DNA of 64,000 nt from Marivivens donghaensis (GTDB taxonomy: Bacteria > Pseudomonadota > Alphaproteobacteria > Rhodobacterales > Rhodobacteraceae): the NCBI RefSeq assembly GCF_023541015.1, contig NZ_JALNPR010000001.1, forward strand, positions 248,001 through 312,000, written 5' to 3'. Positions within the stretch are counted from its first letter, which is position 1, and each line of letters opens with the position of its first letter. Below the pieces are notes generated by a model that was not told where the DNA came from, did no database searches, and was given only the letters and a program-made list of their open reading frames with translations. The position numbers and the translations under genes are program-made. Positions 44,241-53,416 of the stretch are shown piece after piece.

Positions 44241-45656
44241 TTGCGTCGATATACTCGCAACATGCGCGGATACGGGCCGCAGGCCCCCAATGCGAACTGG
44301 CCCAACGGGGCCAAAGTGGCTGTGCAATTTGTTCTGAACTACGAAGAAGGCGGTGAGAACTGCTTGCTCCATGGGGATGCGGGCTCTGAGGGGTTCTTGT
44401 CCGATATTCCGGGTGCTGCGCCGTGGGCAGGTCAGCGTCATTGGAACATGGAGTCGATCTACGAATACGGCGCCCGCGCTGGGTTTTGGCGTCTGCATCG
44501 CTTGTTTACGGGCGCAGATATTCCCGTGACGATCTACGGCGTGGCATCTGCCTTGGCCCGCAACCCTGAACAGGTTGCCGCGATGAAGTCCGCAGGCTGG
44601 GAAATCGCGAGCCACGGGCTCAAGTGGGTTGAACACAAAGACATGCCCGAGGACGAGGAACGCGCAGCGATCGCTGAGGCCGTCCGTCTTCACACCGAGG
44701 TCGTCGGCGAACGCCCGCGCGGTTGGTACACGGGCCGTTGCTCGATGAACACCGTTGCCCTCGTCGCCGAAGAGGGTGGGTTCGACTACATCAGCGATAC
44801 CTATGACGACGACCTGCCGCATTGGATGGAATGCGGCGACCGCGATCAGCTGATCATCCCCTATACGCTCGAAGCAAACGACATGCGGTTTGCGGGTGCA
44901 CCGGGGTGGGTCACAGGGCAGGACTTTGGCGACTACCTGATCGATGCCTTCGATACGCTCTATGCCGAAGGCGAGGCTGGCGCGCCGAAAATGATGTCCG
45001 TCGGGCTGCATTGCCGTCTGGTTGGCCGTCCCGGTAAAATCGCGGGCCTCAAGAAATTCATCGACCATATTCAGGCACATAGCGATGTCTGGTGCCCGCG
45101 CCGCATCGAGATCGCAGAGCATTGGGCGACGCATCATCCGCACAAACGGATCGAACGACCGAGCCAGATGACCAAAGACCGTTTTGTCAGCCTTTATGGT
45201 GGCATCTTTGAACATTCCGCTTGGATTGCCGAACGTGCGTTCGAGTTGGAACTGGGCCCCGCGCATGACTGTGCTGCAGGCGTTCACAACGCGCTATGCC
45301 GTATGTTCCGTTCCGCAACCGAGGATGAACGTCTGGGCGTTCTATTGGCGCACCCTGATCTGGCTGGGAAACTGGCGGCGGCTGGTCGTCTCACCGCAGA
45401 GAGCACATCAGAACAGGCCAGCGCGGGTCTGAATATGCTCACCGATGAGGAGCGCGAAACCTTTACCGCGTTGAACACGGACTACGTCGCAAAACACGGG
45501 TTCCCCTTTATCATCGCCGTGCGCGACCACGATAAGGCATCGATCCTAGCTGCGTTCAAACGTCGGATCAACAACGACCGCGCGACCGAGTTTGCAGAGG
45601 CCTGCCGACAGGTCGAACGCATCGCAGAGTTCCGTTTGCAGGATCTCTTCGCATGA
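44241..45656 (+). CDS. puuE: Fused allantoinase (PuuE) and OHCU decarboxylase (UraD)
   Basis: 471 residues. I choose the TTG at 44241 because CAGGAG lies seven bases upstream and MRRYTRNMRGYG matches the start of PuuE; the next ATG is 44262. The first 305 residues are a polysaccharide-deacetylase-type allantoinase (AVQFVLNYEEGGENCLLHGD, EIASHGLKWVEH, WYTGRCSMNT). The rest is an OHCU decarboxylase: LYGGIFEHSAWIAERAF with the catalytic-type His, LLAHPDLAGKL, and GFPFIIAVRDHDK. The fusion makes allantoin from OHCU and then opens it to allantoate. The stop overlaps allA. Confidence 0.93.
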   Translation: MRRYTRNMRGYGPQAPNANWPNGAKVAVQFVLNYEEGGENCLLHGDAGSEGFLSDIPGAAPWAGQRHWNMESIYEYGARAGFWRLHRLFTGADIPVTIYGVASALARNPEQVAAMKSAGWEIASHGLKWVEHKDMPEDEERAAIAEAVRLHTEVVGERPRGWYTGRCSMNTVALVAEEGGFDYISDTYDDDLPHWMECGDRDQLIIPYTLEANDMRFAGAPGWVTGQDFGDYLIDAFDTLYAEGEAGAPKMMSVGLHCRLVGRPGKIAGLKKFIDHIQAHSDVWCPRRIEIAEHWATHHPHKRIERPSQMTKDRFVSLYGGIFEHSAWIAERAFELELGPAHDCAAGVHNALCRMFRSATEDERLGVLLAHPDLAGKLAAAGRLTAESTSEQASAGLNMLTDEERETFTALNTDYVAKHGFPFIIAVRDHDKASILAAFKRRINNDRATEFAEACRQVERIAEFRLQDLFA

Positions 45657-46141
45657 CAGTTAACGTGACGCCCAAACCCCTCACCGCCGAAGCCTTTGCG
45701 CCTTATGGTGACGTGATCGAAGTTTCGGGCGCCCCTGACATGATCATCAATCAGGGCATGTGCGGGCGTCACCACGACCGCGCAAACGTCGATTTCGGCG
45801 AGGGTCGCGCGGGCATCAGCCTCTTTGACGCAAAGGCGCGTAGCCTGCCGATGACGGTCGCATTGGTTGAACGTCACCCATTGGGTAGTCAGGCCTTTGT
45901 GCCGATCTCGGGCGTTCCGATGATTGTTGTGGTTGCGGCGGCGGGCGAAACTCCTGGCCCGATTGAGGCTTTCATCAGCCAGCCGGGGCAATCGATCAAC
46001 CTACATAAAAACACATGGCATGGGGTCCTCACGCCACTGGATCGCGATGGCCAATACATCGTGATCGACCGAATTGGGGACGGCAATAATCTGGTGGAAC
46101 ACTGGTTCAAAGAGCCAGTGATTATTGACGTCCCACAATAA
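45653..46141 (+). CDS. allA: Ureidoglycolate lyase
   Basis: 162 residues. The AllA pattern is clear: PLTAEAFAPYGDVIE, SLPMTVALVERHPLGSQAFVP, VVVAAAGETPGPIEAFIS, and NLHKNTWHGVLTPL. It cleaves ureidoglycolate to glyoxylate and urea. Its start overlaps the puuE-uraD stop, and a small GC hairpin (CGCTCCCC/GGGGGCG) lies between it and the permease. Confidence 0.94.
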   Translation: MTVNVTPKPLTAEAFAPYGDVIEVSGAPDMIINQGMCGRHHDRANVDFGEGRAGISLFDAKARSLPMTVALVERHPLGSQAFVPISGVPMIVVVAAAGETPGPIEAFISQPGQSINLHKNTWHGVLTPLDRDGQYIVIDRIGDGNNLVEHWFKEPVIIDVPQ

Positions 46142-46193
46142 ACGCTCCCCGCAGAATGGGGGCGACTAACAACAGTCAAAAGGGAGTAACACT

Positions 46194-47591
46194 ATGGCTG
46201 ATACGTCACTTGGGACAGCTGCACAGCTAAAGGACCCAAATTATACACCTCCATTAGGCCAAGCGATCCCGCTCGGTATCCAACACGTTTTGGCGATGTT
46301 CGTCTCGAACGTCACCCCTGCGATCATCGTTTGTGGCGCGGCTGGTTTCGGCTTTGGGTCGAACTCGCCTGATTTCCCGCAAATGGTCTACATGATTCAG
46401 ATGTCGATGTTCTTTGCGGGCATTGCGACATTGTTCCAAACCATTGGTTTCGGTCCCGTCGGCGCACGTTTGCCTATCGTTCAGGGCACATCCTTTGCTT
46501 TTATTCCGATTATGATCCCGCTCGTTGCGGGCAAGGGCGTTGATGCTATCGCTGTCCTGATGGGCGGTATTTTCGTGGGCGGTCTGTTCCACGCACTCCT
46601 CGGCACGGTCATTGGTAAGATCCGCTTTGCTCTGCCGCCGCTGGTGACTGGCCTTGTGGTTATGATGATCGGTCTCGCTCTGGTCAAAGTCGGTATCCAG
46701 TATGCGGCAGGCGGTGTTCCTGCGATTGGCACGCCTGAATATGGCTCTGGCGCGAACTGGCTGGTCGCTGGCACGGTGATCGTTGTCACGCTTGGTCTAA
46801 AGTTCTTTACCCGCGGCATGATGTCGATCTCTGCCGTTCTGATCGGTCTGATCGCTGGCTACGTTGTTGCCTATGCGATGGGCATGGTGAGCTTTGGTAA
46901 CGTGGGGCGCGCTGCGACCTTCTCGCTGCCGAACCCGTTCCACTTTGGCATGGAATTCACCGCGGCGTCGATCATCGGCTTCTGCGCAATGGCGTTCGTG
47001 TCGGCTGTTGAAACCGTGGGTGACGTGTCTGGTATCACCAAAGGTGGCGCTGGCCGCGAAGCGACTGACAAAGAGATCGCAGGCGCGACCTATGCAGACG
47101 GTCTGGGCACTGCTGTGTCTGGCCTCTTTGGCGCACTGCCGAACACCTCGTTCAGCCAGAACGTTGGCCTGATCGCAATCACGGGCGTCATGAGCCGCCA
47201 CGTTGTGACCCTTGGCGCTGTGTTCCTGATCATCTGTGGTCTGGTCCCCAAAGTTGGCGCGATCATCTCGACCGTTCCGATCGAAGTTCTGGGCGGCGGT
47301 GTGATCGTCATGTTCGGCATGGTCGTGGCTTCGGGTATTTCGATGCTGTCGGACGTTGAATGGAACTCCCGCAACATGGTGATCTTTGCGATCGCTCTGT
47401 CGCTGGGTCTGGGCCTCCAGCTCGAGCCTGATGCGCTGCAGTATCTGCCGGGCACGATCAAGATCTTGGCAACTTCGGGCATCCTGCCTGCGGCCCTGAT
47501 CGCGATTGTTCTGAACCTCATCCTGCCTGCGCACCTCTCAGTCGAAGCGACTGATGAAGTGTCGGGTGGCATGTCGGGGTCCAAGAAGTAA
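46194..47591 (+). CDS. NCS2-family purine permease (urate/xanthine)
   Basis: 465 residues with about 14 membrane segments. NCS2 motifs are present: LPIVQGTSFAF at about residue 90, the signature region VETVGDVSGITKGG (Glu-x-x-Gly-Asp), GALPNTSFSQNVGLIAITGV, and GGGVIVMFGMV. The sequence is closest in character to the UacT/XanQ group. It imports urate or xanthine as substrate for the adjacent pathway. It ends in a strong terminator shared with allE. Confidence 0.92.
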   Translation: MADTSLGTAAQLKDPNYTPPLGQAIPLGIQHVLAMFVSNVTPAIIVCGAAGFGFGSNSPDFPQMVYMIQMSMFFAGIATLFQTIGFGPVGARLPIVQGTSFAFIPIMIPLVAGKGVDAIAVLMGGIFVGGLFHALLGTVIGKIRFALPPLVTGLVVMMIGLALVKVGIQYAAGGVPAIGTPEYGSGANWLVAGTVIVVTLGLKFFTRGMMSISAVLIGLIAGYVVAYAMGMVSFGNVGRAATFSLPNPFHFGMEFTAASIIGFCAMAFVSAVETVGDVSGITKGGAGREATDKEIAGATYADGLGTAVSGLFGALPNTSFSQNVGLIAITGVMSRHVVTLGAVFLIICGLVPKVGAIISTVPIEVLGGGVIVMFGMVVASGISMLSDVEWNSRNMVIFAIALSLGLGLQLEPDALQYLPGTIKILATSGILPAALIAIVLNLILPAHLSVEATDEVSGGMSGSKK

Positions 47592-47638
47592 TCAAAAACC
47601 CTGCTCCGCAGTGGCGGGGCAGGGCATATGACAAAGCA

Positions 47639-47668
47639 AAAGCCCCAGAGGAAACTCTGGGGCTTTTC
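47639..47668. terminator. Bidirectional terminator between the permease and allE
   Basis: AGCCCCAGAG (47641-47650), loop GAAA, CTCTGGGGCT (47655-47664), flanked by A on the left and T on the right. It is a perfect stem and serves both convergent genes. Confidence 0.9.
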
Positions 47669-47670
47669 GT

Positions 47671-48504
47671 TTATCGGGCCAGTGGTGCAAAGGGCATGTG
47701 GCGGTTCACGTCCTTGTAGAGAAGGTATCGGAACGGCCCCGGTCCCCCCGCGTAACAGGCTTGCGGGCAGAACGACCGAAGCCACATGAAATCGCCAGCC
47801 TCGACCTCGACCCAATCATCGTTGAGACGGTAGACGGCTTTGCCTTCAAGCACATAAAGCCCGTGTTCCATCACATGCGTTTCCGCAAATGGGATTACGC
47901 CACCGGGTTGGAAGGTCACGATGTTCACATGCATGTCATGGCGCAGGTCGGTCGGATCAACGAACCGCGTCGTCGCCCATTTGCCATCCGTGTCGGGCAT
48001 CGCATTCGGGGCCACGTCCGCTTCGTTCGTGACAAAGGCGGGCGGCATGTCCAGCCCGTCAATCGCTTGATACCGTTTGCGCAGCCAATGGAACCGTAGT
48101 GGTGCAGCTTTGGTATTGCGCAGGGACCATGTCGCATCTGGCGGGAGGAAGGCATATCCGCCCTCAGCCAACACATGGGTTTCACCGTTCAGCGTGAGCG
48201 TCATTTCACCCGCCACGACAAAGAGAACAGCCTCAACGCCCGTCTCCGTCTCTGGGCGATCCGAACCGCCGCCCTCAGCAACCTCAGCGATGTATTGCGA
48301 AAACGTCTCTGCAAATCCAGACAGCGGGCGCGCCAGAACCCAAAAACGGGACTTGTCCCAAAACGGCAGGTAGCTGGTCACGATATCGCTCATCGTGCCT
48401 TTGGGAATGACGGCATAGGCGTCTTTGAACACAGCGCGATCCGTGAGCAACTGTGTCTGCGGCGGCAGCCCGCCCGTCGGGGAGTAGTATCGAGATTTTG
48501 TCAT
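47671..48504 (-). CDS. allE: (S)-Ureidoglycine aminohydrolase
   Basis: 277 residues from the ATG at 48504 (MTKSRYYSPTGGLPPQ). Two cupin domains: the first has GVEAVLFVVAGEMTLTLNG and AFLPPDATWSLRN. The second has FQPGGVIPFAETHVMEHGLYVL with the metal ligands (Glu, His, His), then WLRSFCPQACYAGG. It converts ureidoglycine to ureidoglycolate with loss of ammonia, the step before AllA. The pair AllE/AllA implies that an allantoate amidohydrolase is encoded elsewhere. Confidence 0.94.
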   Translation of the reverse strand: MTKSRYYSPTGGLPPQTQLLTDRAVFKDAYAVIPKGTMSDIVTSYLPFWDKSRFWVLARPLSGFAETFSQYIAEVAEGGGSDRPETETGVEAVLFVVAGEMTLTLNGETHVLAEGGYAFLPPDATWSLRNTKAAPLRFHWLRKRYQAIDGLDMPPAFVTNEADVAPNAMPDTDGKWATTRFVDPTDLRHDMHVNIVTFQPGGVIPFAETHVMEHGLYVLEGKAVYRLNDDWVEVEAGDFMWLRSFCPQACYAGGPGPFRYLLYKDVNRHMPFAPLAR

Positions 48505-48609
48505 GATAATCCGAACCTTATAGATCGACCCCACTCAACCTAACTTTGGCGCGACGCACCACAGCGATTTGACGATAAGGTTTCGTAGCTTGGGTTTGAT
48601 AATCGCAAT

Positions 48610-49491
48610 TCAGGCCGCAGCCAGTAGCCAATCTCGCAACTCAATCGCCCGCGCAGGGGCGTTTTTTCGAGCGGTGATATAGAACCCATGCGGCGCCTCA
48701 ATGCTGTCGGGAAAGAGTTTGACCAGCGAACCCGATGAGATCAGCCCGCGTGTCAGCGTTTCCCATCCCAGCACCGCACCAACGCCGTCTTGGGCGGCTT
48801 GAAGCGCAATGGCGTAGTTGTTCACGTAGTGTGACGGACCCAGATCAATCGTCACCCCTAGCATTTCGAGGAAGCTCTGCCAGCCCGTCCATCGCGCATC
48901 TGACGCTGTCAGGTGGATCAAAGGCATCTTAGTCAAATCGGTCAAATTTTGGGCAGAAAAACGCGCTGCGAACTCTGGTGAGGCAAGAATAGAAATACGG
49001 TCACGGAACAAGAGGCGGCAATCGCCAGAATTCGGGGCATCCTCACCGTAGAAAATGCACAGGTCACTGGTGGGCGACGTCCCCGGCAAATCGGTGACGT
49101 TTTGCGACACGGGGATGTGTCCGCGGTGCGCCCAAAACCGTGTCAAACGCGGGGTGAGAAAGAACGCAGAGACCGCCGTCGTCGCCTCGATTGTCACCGC
49201 GTCGTCATCCGCGCGAAGCTGTAACTGTTCGATTGCGCTGGATATTTCGCTAAAACCGCGCTGGATTGCGACATAGAGAAACGCGCCTGCCTCGTTCAAT
49301 TCGACACCACGGTGATAACGGTTGAATACCTGAAACCCCAGTTCGGCCTCGAGCGATTTGACCTGATGGCTGATCGCGGCGGGGGTGACGTTCAAATCAT
49401 CGGCGGCCTTTTTGAAACTGGCACACCGCGCGGCAGCCTCAAAACTGGCAATCGCGGTGAGAGAGGGGAGCGAACGATAACGAGCTGGCAT
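48610..49491 (-). CDS. LysR-family regulator (GcvA-like)
   Basis: 293 residues from the ATG at 49491 (MPARYRSLPSLTAIASFEAA). The HTH LNVTPAAISHQVKSLEAELG and the effector domain are complete and of GcvA type. It lies between allE (same strand) and the divergent Rieske oxygenase at 49621, about 130 bases away. It might control either; the divergent position suggests the oxygenase/reductase pair (inference). Confidence 0.87.
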   Translation of the reverse strand: MPARYRSLPSLTAIASFEAAARCASFKKAADDLNVTPAAISHQVKSLEAELGFQVFNRYHRGVELNEAGAFLYVAIQRGFSEISSAIEQLQLRADDDAVTIEATTAVSAFFLTPRLTRFWAHRGHIPVSQNVTDLPGTSPTSDLCIFYGEDAPNSGDCRLLFRDRISILASPEFAARFSAQNLTDLTKMPLIHLTASDARWTGWQSFLEMLGVTIDLGPSHYVNNYAIALQAAQDGVGAVLGWETLTRGLISSGSLVKLFPDSIEAPHGFYITARKNAPARAIELRDWLLAAA

Positions 49492-49620
49492 GGGGTAATC
49501 CTGAGGTGAACGCAAAAACCTTTATGGCTTAATTCAAGTAAGTCAATGATAGGTTTTTTGCGATTGCGAGAGACCTGCGTTTTGCGGTTCTGTATGGCTG
49601 ATTCAACGAAAGACCGACCG

Positions 49621-50838
49621 ATGCATTCGAACAGTGATGTCCTCTCTCTCCTCCTGTCCCGTAAACCGTGGCATTCGCTGCCGCAGGGGCTTTATTTGTC
49701 CCAAGCGGCCTATGACGCCGACATGCGCGACCTGTGGCACCGCGAATGGATTTTCGCGGCGAGCGCTGCGGAACTGCCTGCCGCTGGCAACTATGTGACC
49801 GTCACCTTGGGCGATGCGTCGATCATCGTGGTGCGGGGCGCTGATGGTGTCGCGCGTGCGTTCCACAACTCCTGCCGTCACCGTGGCAGCCGCATTTGTT
49901 CGGCGACCAAAGGCACCTCTGCTAAACTCGTTTGCCCCTATCACCAGTGGACCTATGACCTCGACGGATCGCTTCTCTGGGCGCGTGAAATGGGCGATGA
50001 TTTTAATCCCAAAGAGCACGGCCTCGGTGTCGTTCACTGTCGCGAAGTGCAGGGGCTGATCTACATCTGCCTCGCCGCCGTTGCGCCTGACAGCGGTGAC
50101 CTCGCGGATCAAGCTGCCCGTTATCTCGGCCCTCACGACGTGGCCAACCTCAAGGTCGCCTACCAGTCCACCATCGTCGAAGAGGCGAATTGGAAGCTGG
50201 TGATGGAAAACAACCGCGAGTGCTACCACTGCGCGTCGAACCACCCGTCGCTCTGTGTGACCTTCCCTGATGATCCGAACCTCGTTGGTGCGGATGATGC
50301 GACGACCAGTAACATGGGCCGCGAGCATATTGAAAAATGTGAGGCCGCGAACTTCCCTGCGCGCTATGTGATCGACCCGACCGAAACATGGCGTTTTGTC
50401 CGTATTCCGTTCCTGCGCGATACCGTCAGCTACACGATGGACGGTAAGGCTGCGGTGTCTAAACGTATTGGTACAGTGCCCTTTGATGATGCAGGCAGCT
50501 GTCTCTATTTCCACTATCCGAACTCGTGGAACCACTTCCTGTCGGATCAGGTGCTGACCTTCCGCGTCATGCCGCTCGGCCCAGATCGGACCGAAGTCAC
50601 GACGACGTGGCTCGTTCACAAGGATGCGGTCGAAGGCGTGGATTACGATCTGAACCGCCTGACCGAAGTTTGGATTCACACCAACGATGAGGACCGCCAA
50701 ATCGTTGAAGAAAACCAGCGTGGCGTCCAATCTCCTGGCTATAAACCCGGTCCCTACAGCAAGGCCCAAGAAGGCGGCGTGAACCAGTTCGTGGACTGGT
50801 ACTGCAAGACGCTGCAAAACCACATGGTGTCGTCATGA
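49621..50838 (+). CDS. Rieske oxygenase, betaine (stachydrine/glycine-betaine) N-demethylase type
   Basis: 405 residues from the ATG at 49621. Rieske 2Fe-2S ligands Cys85, His87 (CRHRGSRIC) and Cys105, His108 (CPYHQWTYDL) are complete. The mononuclear iron domain has ENNRECYHCASNHPSL with two His. The protein resembles GbcA/Stc2-type demethylases that remove a methyl group from quaternary amines as formaldehyde. The reductase follows with a four-base overlap, and an N-methylproline demethylase-like gene is nearby, favouring proline betaine. Glycine betaine or carnitine remain alternatives. Confidence 0.85.
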   Translation: MHSNSDVLSLLLSRKPWHSLPQGLYLSQAAYDADMRDLWHREWIFAASAAELPAAGNYVTVTLGDASIIVVRGADGVARAFHNSCRHRGSRICSATKGTSAKLVCPYHQWTYDLDGSLLWAREMGDDFNPKEHGLGVVHCREVQGLIYICLAAVAPDSGDLADQAARYLGPHDVANLKVAYQSTIVEEANWKLVMENNRECYHCASNHPSLCVTFPDDPNLVGADDATTSNMGREHIEKCEAANFPARYVIDPTETWRFVRIPFLRDTVSYTMDGKAAVSKRIGTVPFDDAGSCLYFHYPNSWNHFLSDQVLTFRVMPLGPDRTEVTTTWLVHKDAVEGVDYDLNRLTEVWIHTNDEDRQIVEENQRGVQSPGYKPGPYSKAQEGGVNQFVDWYCKTLQNHMVSS

Positions 50839-51908
50839 TCCCCATGCCGAACCGCGCCTCGCCCGTTTGGACCGATGCGGAATTGCTAGAGTGTGTCGCC
50901 GTTCTGCCTGAGGCACCGAACGTCAAAACCTTTAGCTTCCGCGCACCCTCTGGTGCGACATTTGTCTACAAGGCGGGGCAGTTCATTACGCTCGATCTGC
51001 CCGTGCCAGGCGGGAATGTGCAGCGGACATTTACCATGTCCTCTTCGCCCCTGTCGGCGGGCTACATCAGTGTGACGGTCAAGGTCCAAGAGGGTTCTGT
51101 CGGAAGTCGCTGGATGCACGATCATCTGACGATCGGCACACGGCTTAAGGCTTACGGTCCTGCGGGTATCTTCCACCTGCCTGACCAGCCCGATGGCAAA
51201 TACCTCTACATTTCGGCGGGCTCTGGCGTGACGCCGCTCATGTCGATGGCTACGACATTGTATGAATTGGGCAACGACCCCGATATCTGCTTTATCCAAT
51301 GCGCCAAACGTCCACGCGACCTGATTTTCCGGCAAAAGCTGGAACTGATGACCTCGCGGACCGCTGGTATCGACCTGCATTTTGTAGTCGGTCAAAACGA
51401 CCCCTATGAGGTTTGGACGGGCTATCGCGGTCGATTTAACCAGTTGATGCTGGGCCTGATGTGTCAGGACTACCTCGAGCGCGATGTCTATTGCTGTGGC
51501 CCTGAGAGTTTTATGGACAGCGTGCGCGAGATCCTGATTTCGCTCGGCTATGATATGGATCGCTATCATCAAGAGGCGTTCTCGGCCCCTGTTGAGGATG
51601 AAAAAGACCTGCCCGAATTCAACGATGTTGAAGCCGATGCCACGGCAGCCGCAGAGGTTACTTTTGCGAAATCGGGCAAGACCGCGTTGGGCAAAGAAAC
51701 GGACACCGTGCTTGCCTTGGCGCGTGCCAATGGTGTGCCGCTGCCGTCGGGCTGTAGTTTTGGTCTGTGCGGAACCTGCAAGATCAAGAAAATCTCGGGC
51801 GACGTGCATATGGTCCACAACGGCGGGATCACCGATGCCGAAGTTGACGCCGGCTACATCCTCGCCTGTTGTTCGCACCCCTTGGGCAATGTGGAGGTGG
51901 AGGCTTAA
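50835..51908 (+). CDS. Flavin/2Fe-2S reductase of the Rieske oxygenase
   Basis: 357 residues. The FAD-binding block (RTFTMSSSPLSAGYISVTVK) and NAD-binding block (LYISAGSGVTPLMSMATTL) are followed by a C-terminal plant-type ferredoxin domain with CSFGLCGTCKIKK and a fourth Cys in LACCSHPLG. The layout (reductase then ferredoxin) is that of GbcB-type partners. It supplies electrons from NAD(P)H to the oxygenase. Start overlaps the oxygenase stop; its end overlaps the convergent ProC-like gene. Confidence 0.88.
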   Translation: MIPMPNRASPVWTDAELLECVAVLPEAPNVKTFSFRAPSGATFVYKAGQFITLDLPVPGGNVQRTFTMSSSPLSAGYISVTVKVQEGSVGSRWMHDHLTIGTRLKAYGPAGIFHLPDQPDGKYLYISAGSGVTPLMSMATTLYELGNDPDICFIQCAKRPRDLIFRQKLELMTSRTAGIDLHFVVGQNDPYEVWTGYRGRFNQLMLGLMCQDYLERDVYCCGPESFMDSVREILISLGYDMDRYHQEAFSAPVEDEKDLPEFNDVEADATAAAEVTFAKSGKTALGKETDTVLALARANGVPLPSGCSFGLCGTCKIKKISGDVHMVHNGGITDAEVDAGYILACCSHPLGNVEVEA

Positions 51909-52672
51909 TCCGCCCCCATATCCTTGGCCTTTTGGGTCGCGGCAGAAAGACCAGAGTAGAGCGCGGTGGAAAACCCACCCGCCTCTGCTGTGGTCAGACC
52001 CGCCGCCGTCGTGCCCGCATAATCGACAAAGACTTTCACCCACTCGGTCGCGTTCTGCGCTTCACCGCGCAACAATTGCGCCGCATCACAGATGGTCGCC
52101 TCGGTCGCGCGGGCGGCAATGTCGGGGCTGACGCCATTGTCCGTTAGAAATTTCATCATCGCAGCAGCCATAAGGGCAGGGTAGGCGGGACCTGATCCAG
52201 AAAGCGCGGTCATTAGATCGATATCCGTCTCTGACGCGAGTTCATCACAGGTGCCAAAGGCGGACAGAATGTCATTCGCGGTCGCTTTGTCATCTGCAGT
52301 GACCGCAGGCCCCGCGAACCACGGCGAATAGGACGTGCCGATCTCTGCGGCCGCATTCGGAATGGCGCGGATCACACGATCACCAAGTGCCGCGATGTTC
52401 ACGCCTGCCATAAACGAAATCGCCAATTTTCCCTTAGCGTCAAAATTCAGTGCGGGCCAATCCTGTGGTCGTACAGATAGGATGATCGCGTCCGAGCGGT
52501 CCACCAGATCAGCTACGTCCGCCGCCCAAACCACCTGACGCCCGAAATAGTCCTCACGCGGACCGCTACGGTTTACGATCACCAAATCGTTCGGCGCATG
52601 ACCACGATCTAACAGCGCCTTACCCAAAGCAGAGCCGAGCCATCCCGTGCCACCGATAATTCCGATTTTCAT
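51905..52672 (-). CDS. Pyrroline-5-carboxylate reductase family protein
   Basis: 255 residues. The cofactor motif GIIGGTGWLGSALGKALLDRG starts the protein, and the ProC signature LSGSGPAYPALMAAAM appears at about residue 165. The usual SPGGTT motif reads DYAGTTAAGLTTAE, so it may be specialised. It is operonic with the TetR gene on the same strand (four-base overlap). The setting next to a proline-betaine cluster suggests use of a proline-type imine or N-methyl analogue (inference). Ordinary proline synthesis is the alternative. Confidence 0.75.
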   Translation of the reverse strand: MKIGIIGGTGWLGSALGKALLDRGHAPNDLVIVNRSGPREDYFGRQVVWAADVADLVDRSDAIILSVRPQDWPALNFDAKGKLAISFMAGVNIAALGDRVIRAIPNAAAEIGTSYSPWFAGPAVTADDKATANDILSAFGTCDELASETDIDLMTALSGSGPAYPALMAAAMMKFLTDNGVSPDIAARATEATICDAAQLLRGEAQNATEWVKVFVDYAGTTAAGLTTAEAGGFSTALYSGLSAATQKAKDMGAD

Positions 52673-53298
52673 AGTGTTACTCCGAACCGCGAATAGAACC
52701 GCGCCACCTCGCGATCATTGGGTTTTTGGCCCGTGTAGACCTCAACATAATTGGCAACGCGGGCCAGTCGTTCGGTCAAGGGTTCTGTCGTCTGCATCGA
52801 GATATAGCCAATCTGAACAAGGTAAATCGTCCGCGCCCGCACATCGGCATCTTGGGCGTCATAGCCCCAGCCCTCAAGCATCCCGCGCAGCGCATCGAGC
52901 CGTCGATTGTCTGCAGCCTGCAGTTCGGTGAGCATCTTTGGGTCTTGGATCGCCCAGCTGCGCACCGCGTGTTCCATCCGCGCGTCAAAGGCATCTTCGC
53001 GCAGGAAGCAACTGATGACGTTGAACATCGCCTCAGTTCGGGTCTCTGCGTATTCCTTTGTGGCGGCGATCAGGGGGGTTGTTGTGCGGTCCTCCCACAA
53101 TGCCCTCAGCGCTTGGAGCAGCGATCCGCGATTGTCAAAGAACCAATAAAAGCTGGTGCGCGACAATTTCAGCTGCGCCGCAAGTGGTAGGATTTTCACC
53201 GCATCGATGCCGTTTTCGATCAGGGCATCATAGGCCGCTTGCAGCCATAATTCTGGCGATCCGCGCCATCCGGTATCGATGTCTTCAGCCTGAGTCAT
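52669..53298 (-). CDS. TetR-family regulator
   Basis: 209 residues. The N-terminal HTH ALIENGIDAVKILPLAAQLK, then LSRTSFYWFFDNRGSLLQAL, is typical. The C-terminus is variable and ligand-specific. It diverges from the flavin demethylase at 53417, and the gap holds inverted repeats that look like its operator. It probably represses the demethylase and itself, along with the coupled ProC-like gene. Confidence 0.88.
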   Translation of the reverse strand: MTQAEDIDTGWRGSPELWLQAAYDALIENGIDAVKILPLAAQLKLSRTSFYWFFDNRGSLLQALRALWEDRTTTPLIAATKEYAETRTEAMFNVISCFLREDAFDARMEHAVRSWAIQDPKMLTELQAADNRRLDALRGMLEGWGYDAQDADVRARTIYLVQIGYISMQTTEPLTERLARVANYVEVYTGQKPNDREVARFYSRFGVTL

Positions 53299-53335
53299 GC
53301 GGGTAGGCTACCTGTGAATGACAGGGTGCTCAAGT

Positions 53336-53378
53336 AAATGTTCATAGGTGAACCTAAACTTGACAGTTATGAACATTT
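53336..53378. promoter_or_regulatory. Putative TetR operator region
   Basis: GTTCA-TAGG-TGAAC is a perfect dyad at 53340-53353. In addition, AAATGTTCAT (53336-53345) and ATGAACATTT (53369-53378) are perfect inverted copies about 33 bases apart. The site lies between the divergent TetR and demethylase genes. Confidence 0.65.
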
Positions 53379-53416
53379 TCGGAATCCTTCGGCAAATCCA
53401 ATTGCGGAGTCGCGCT

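Noticed and set aside
49603-50823. 406-codon minus frame opposite the Rieske oxygenase
   Set aside because: Antisense shadow; translation shows no domain, while the sense frame has all Rieske ligands.
50886-52043. 385-codon minus frame opposite the ferredoxin-type reductase
   Set aside because: Antisense shadow of a gene with FAD, NAD and 2Fe-2S motifs; it also runs across the start of the ProC-like stop region.
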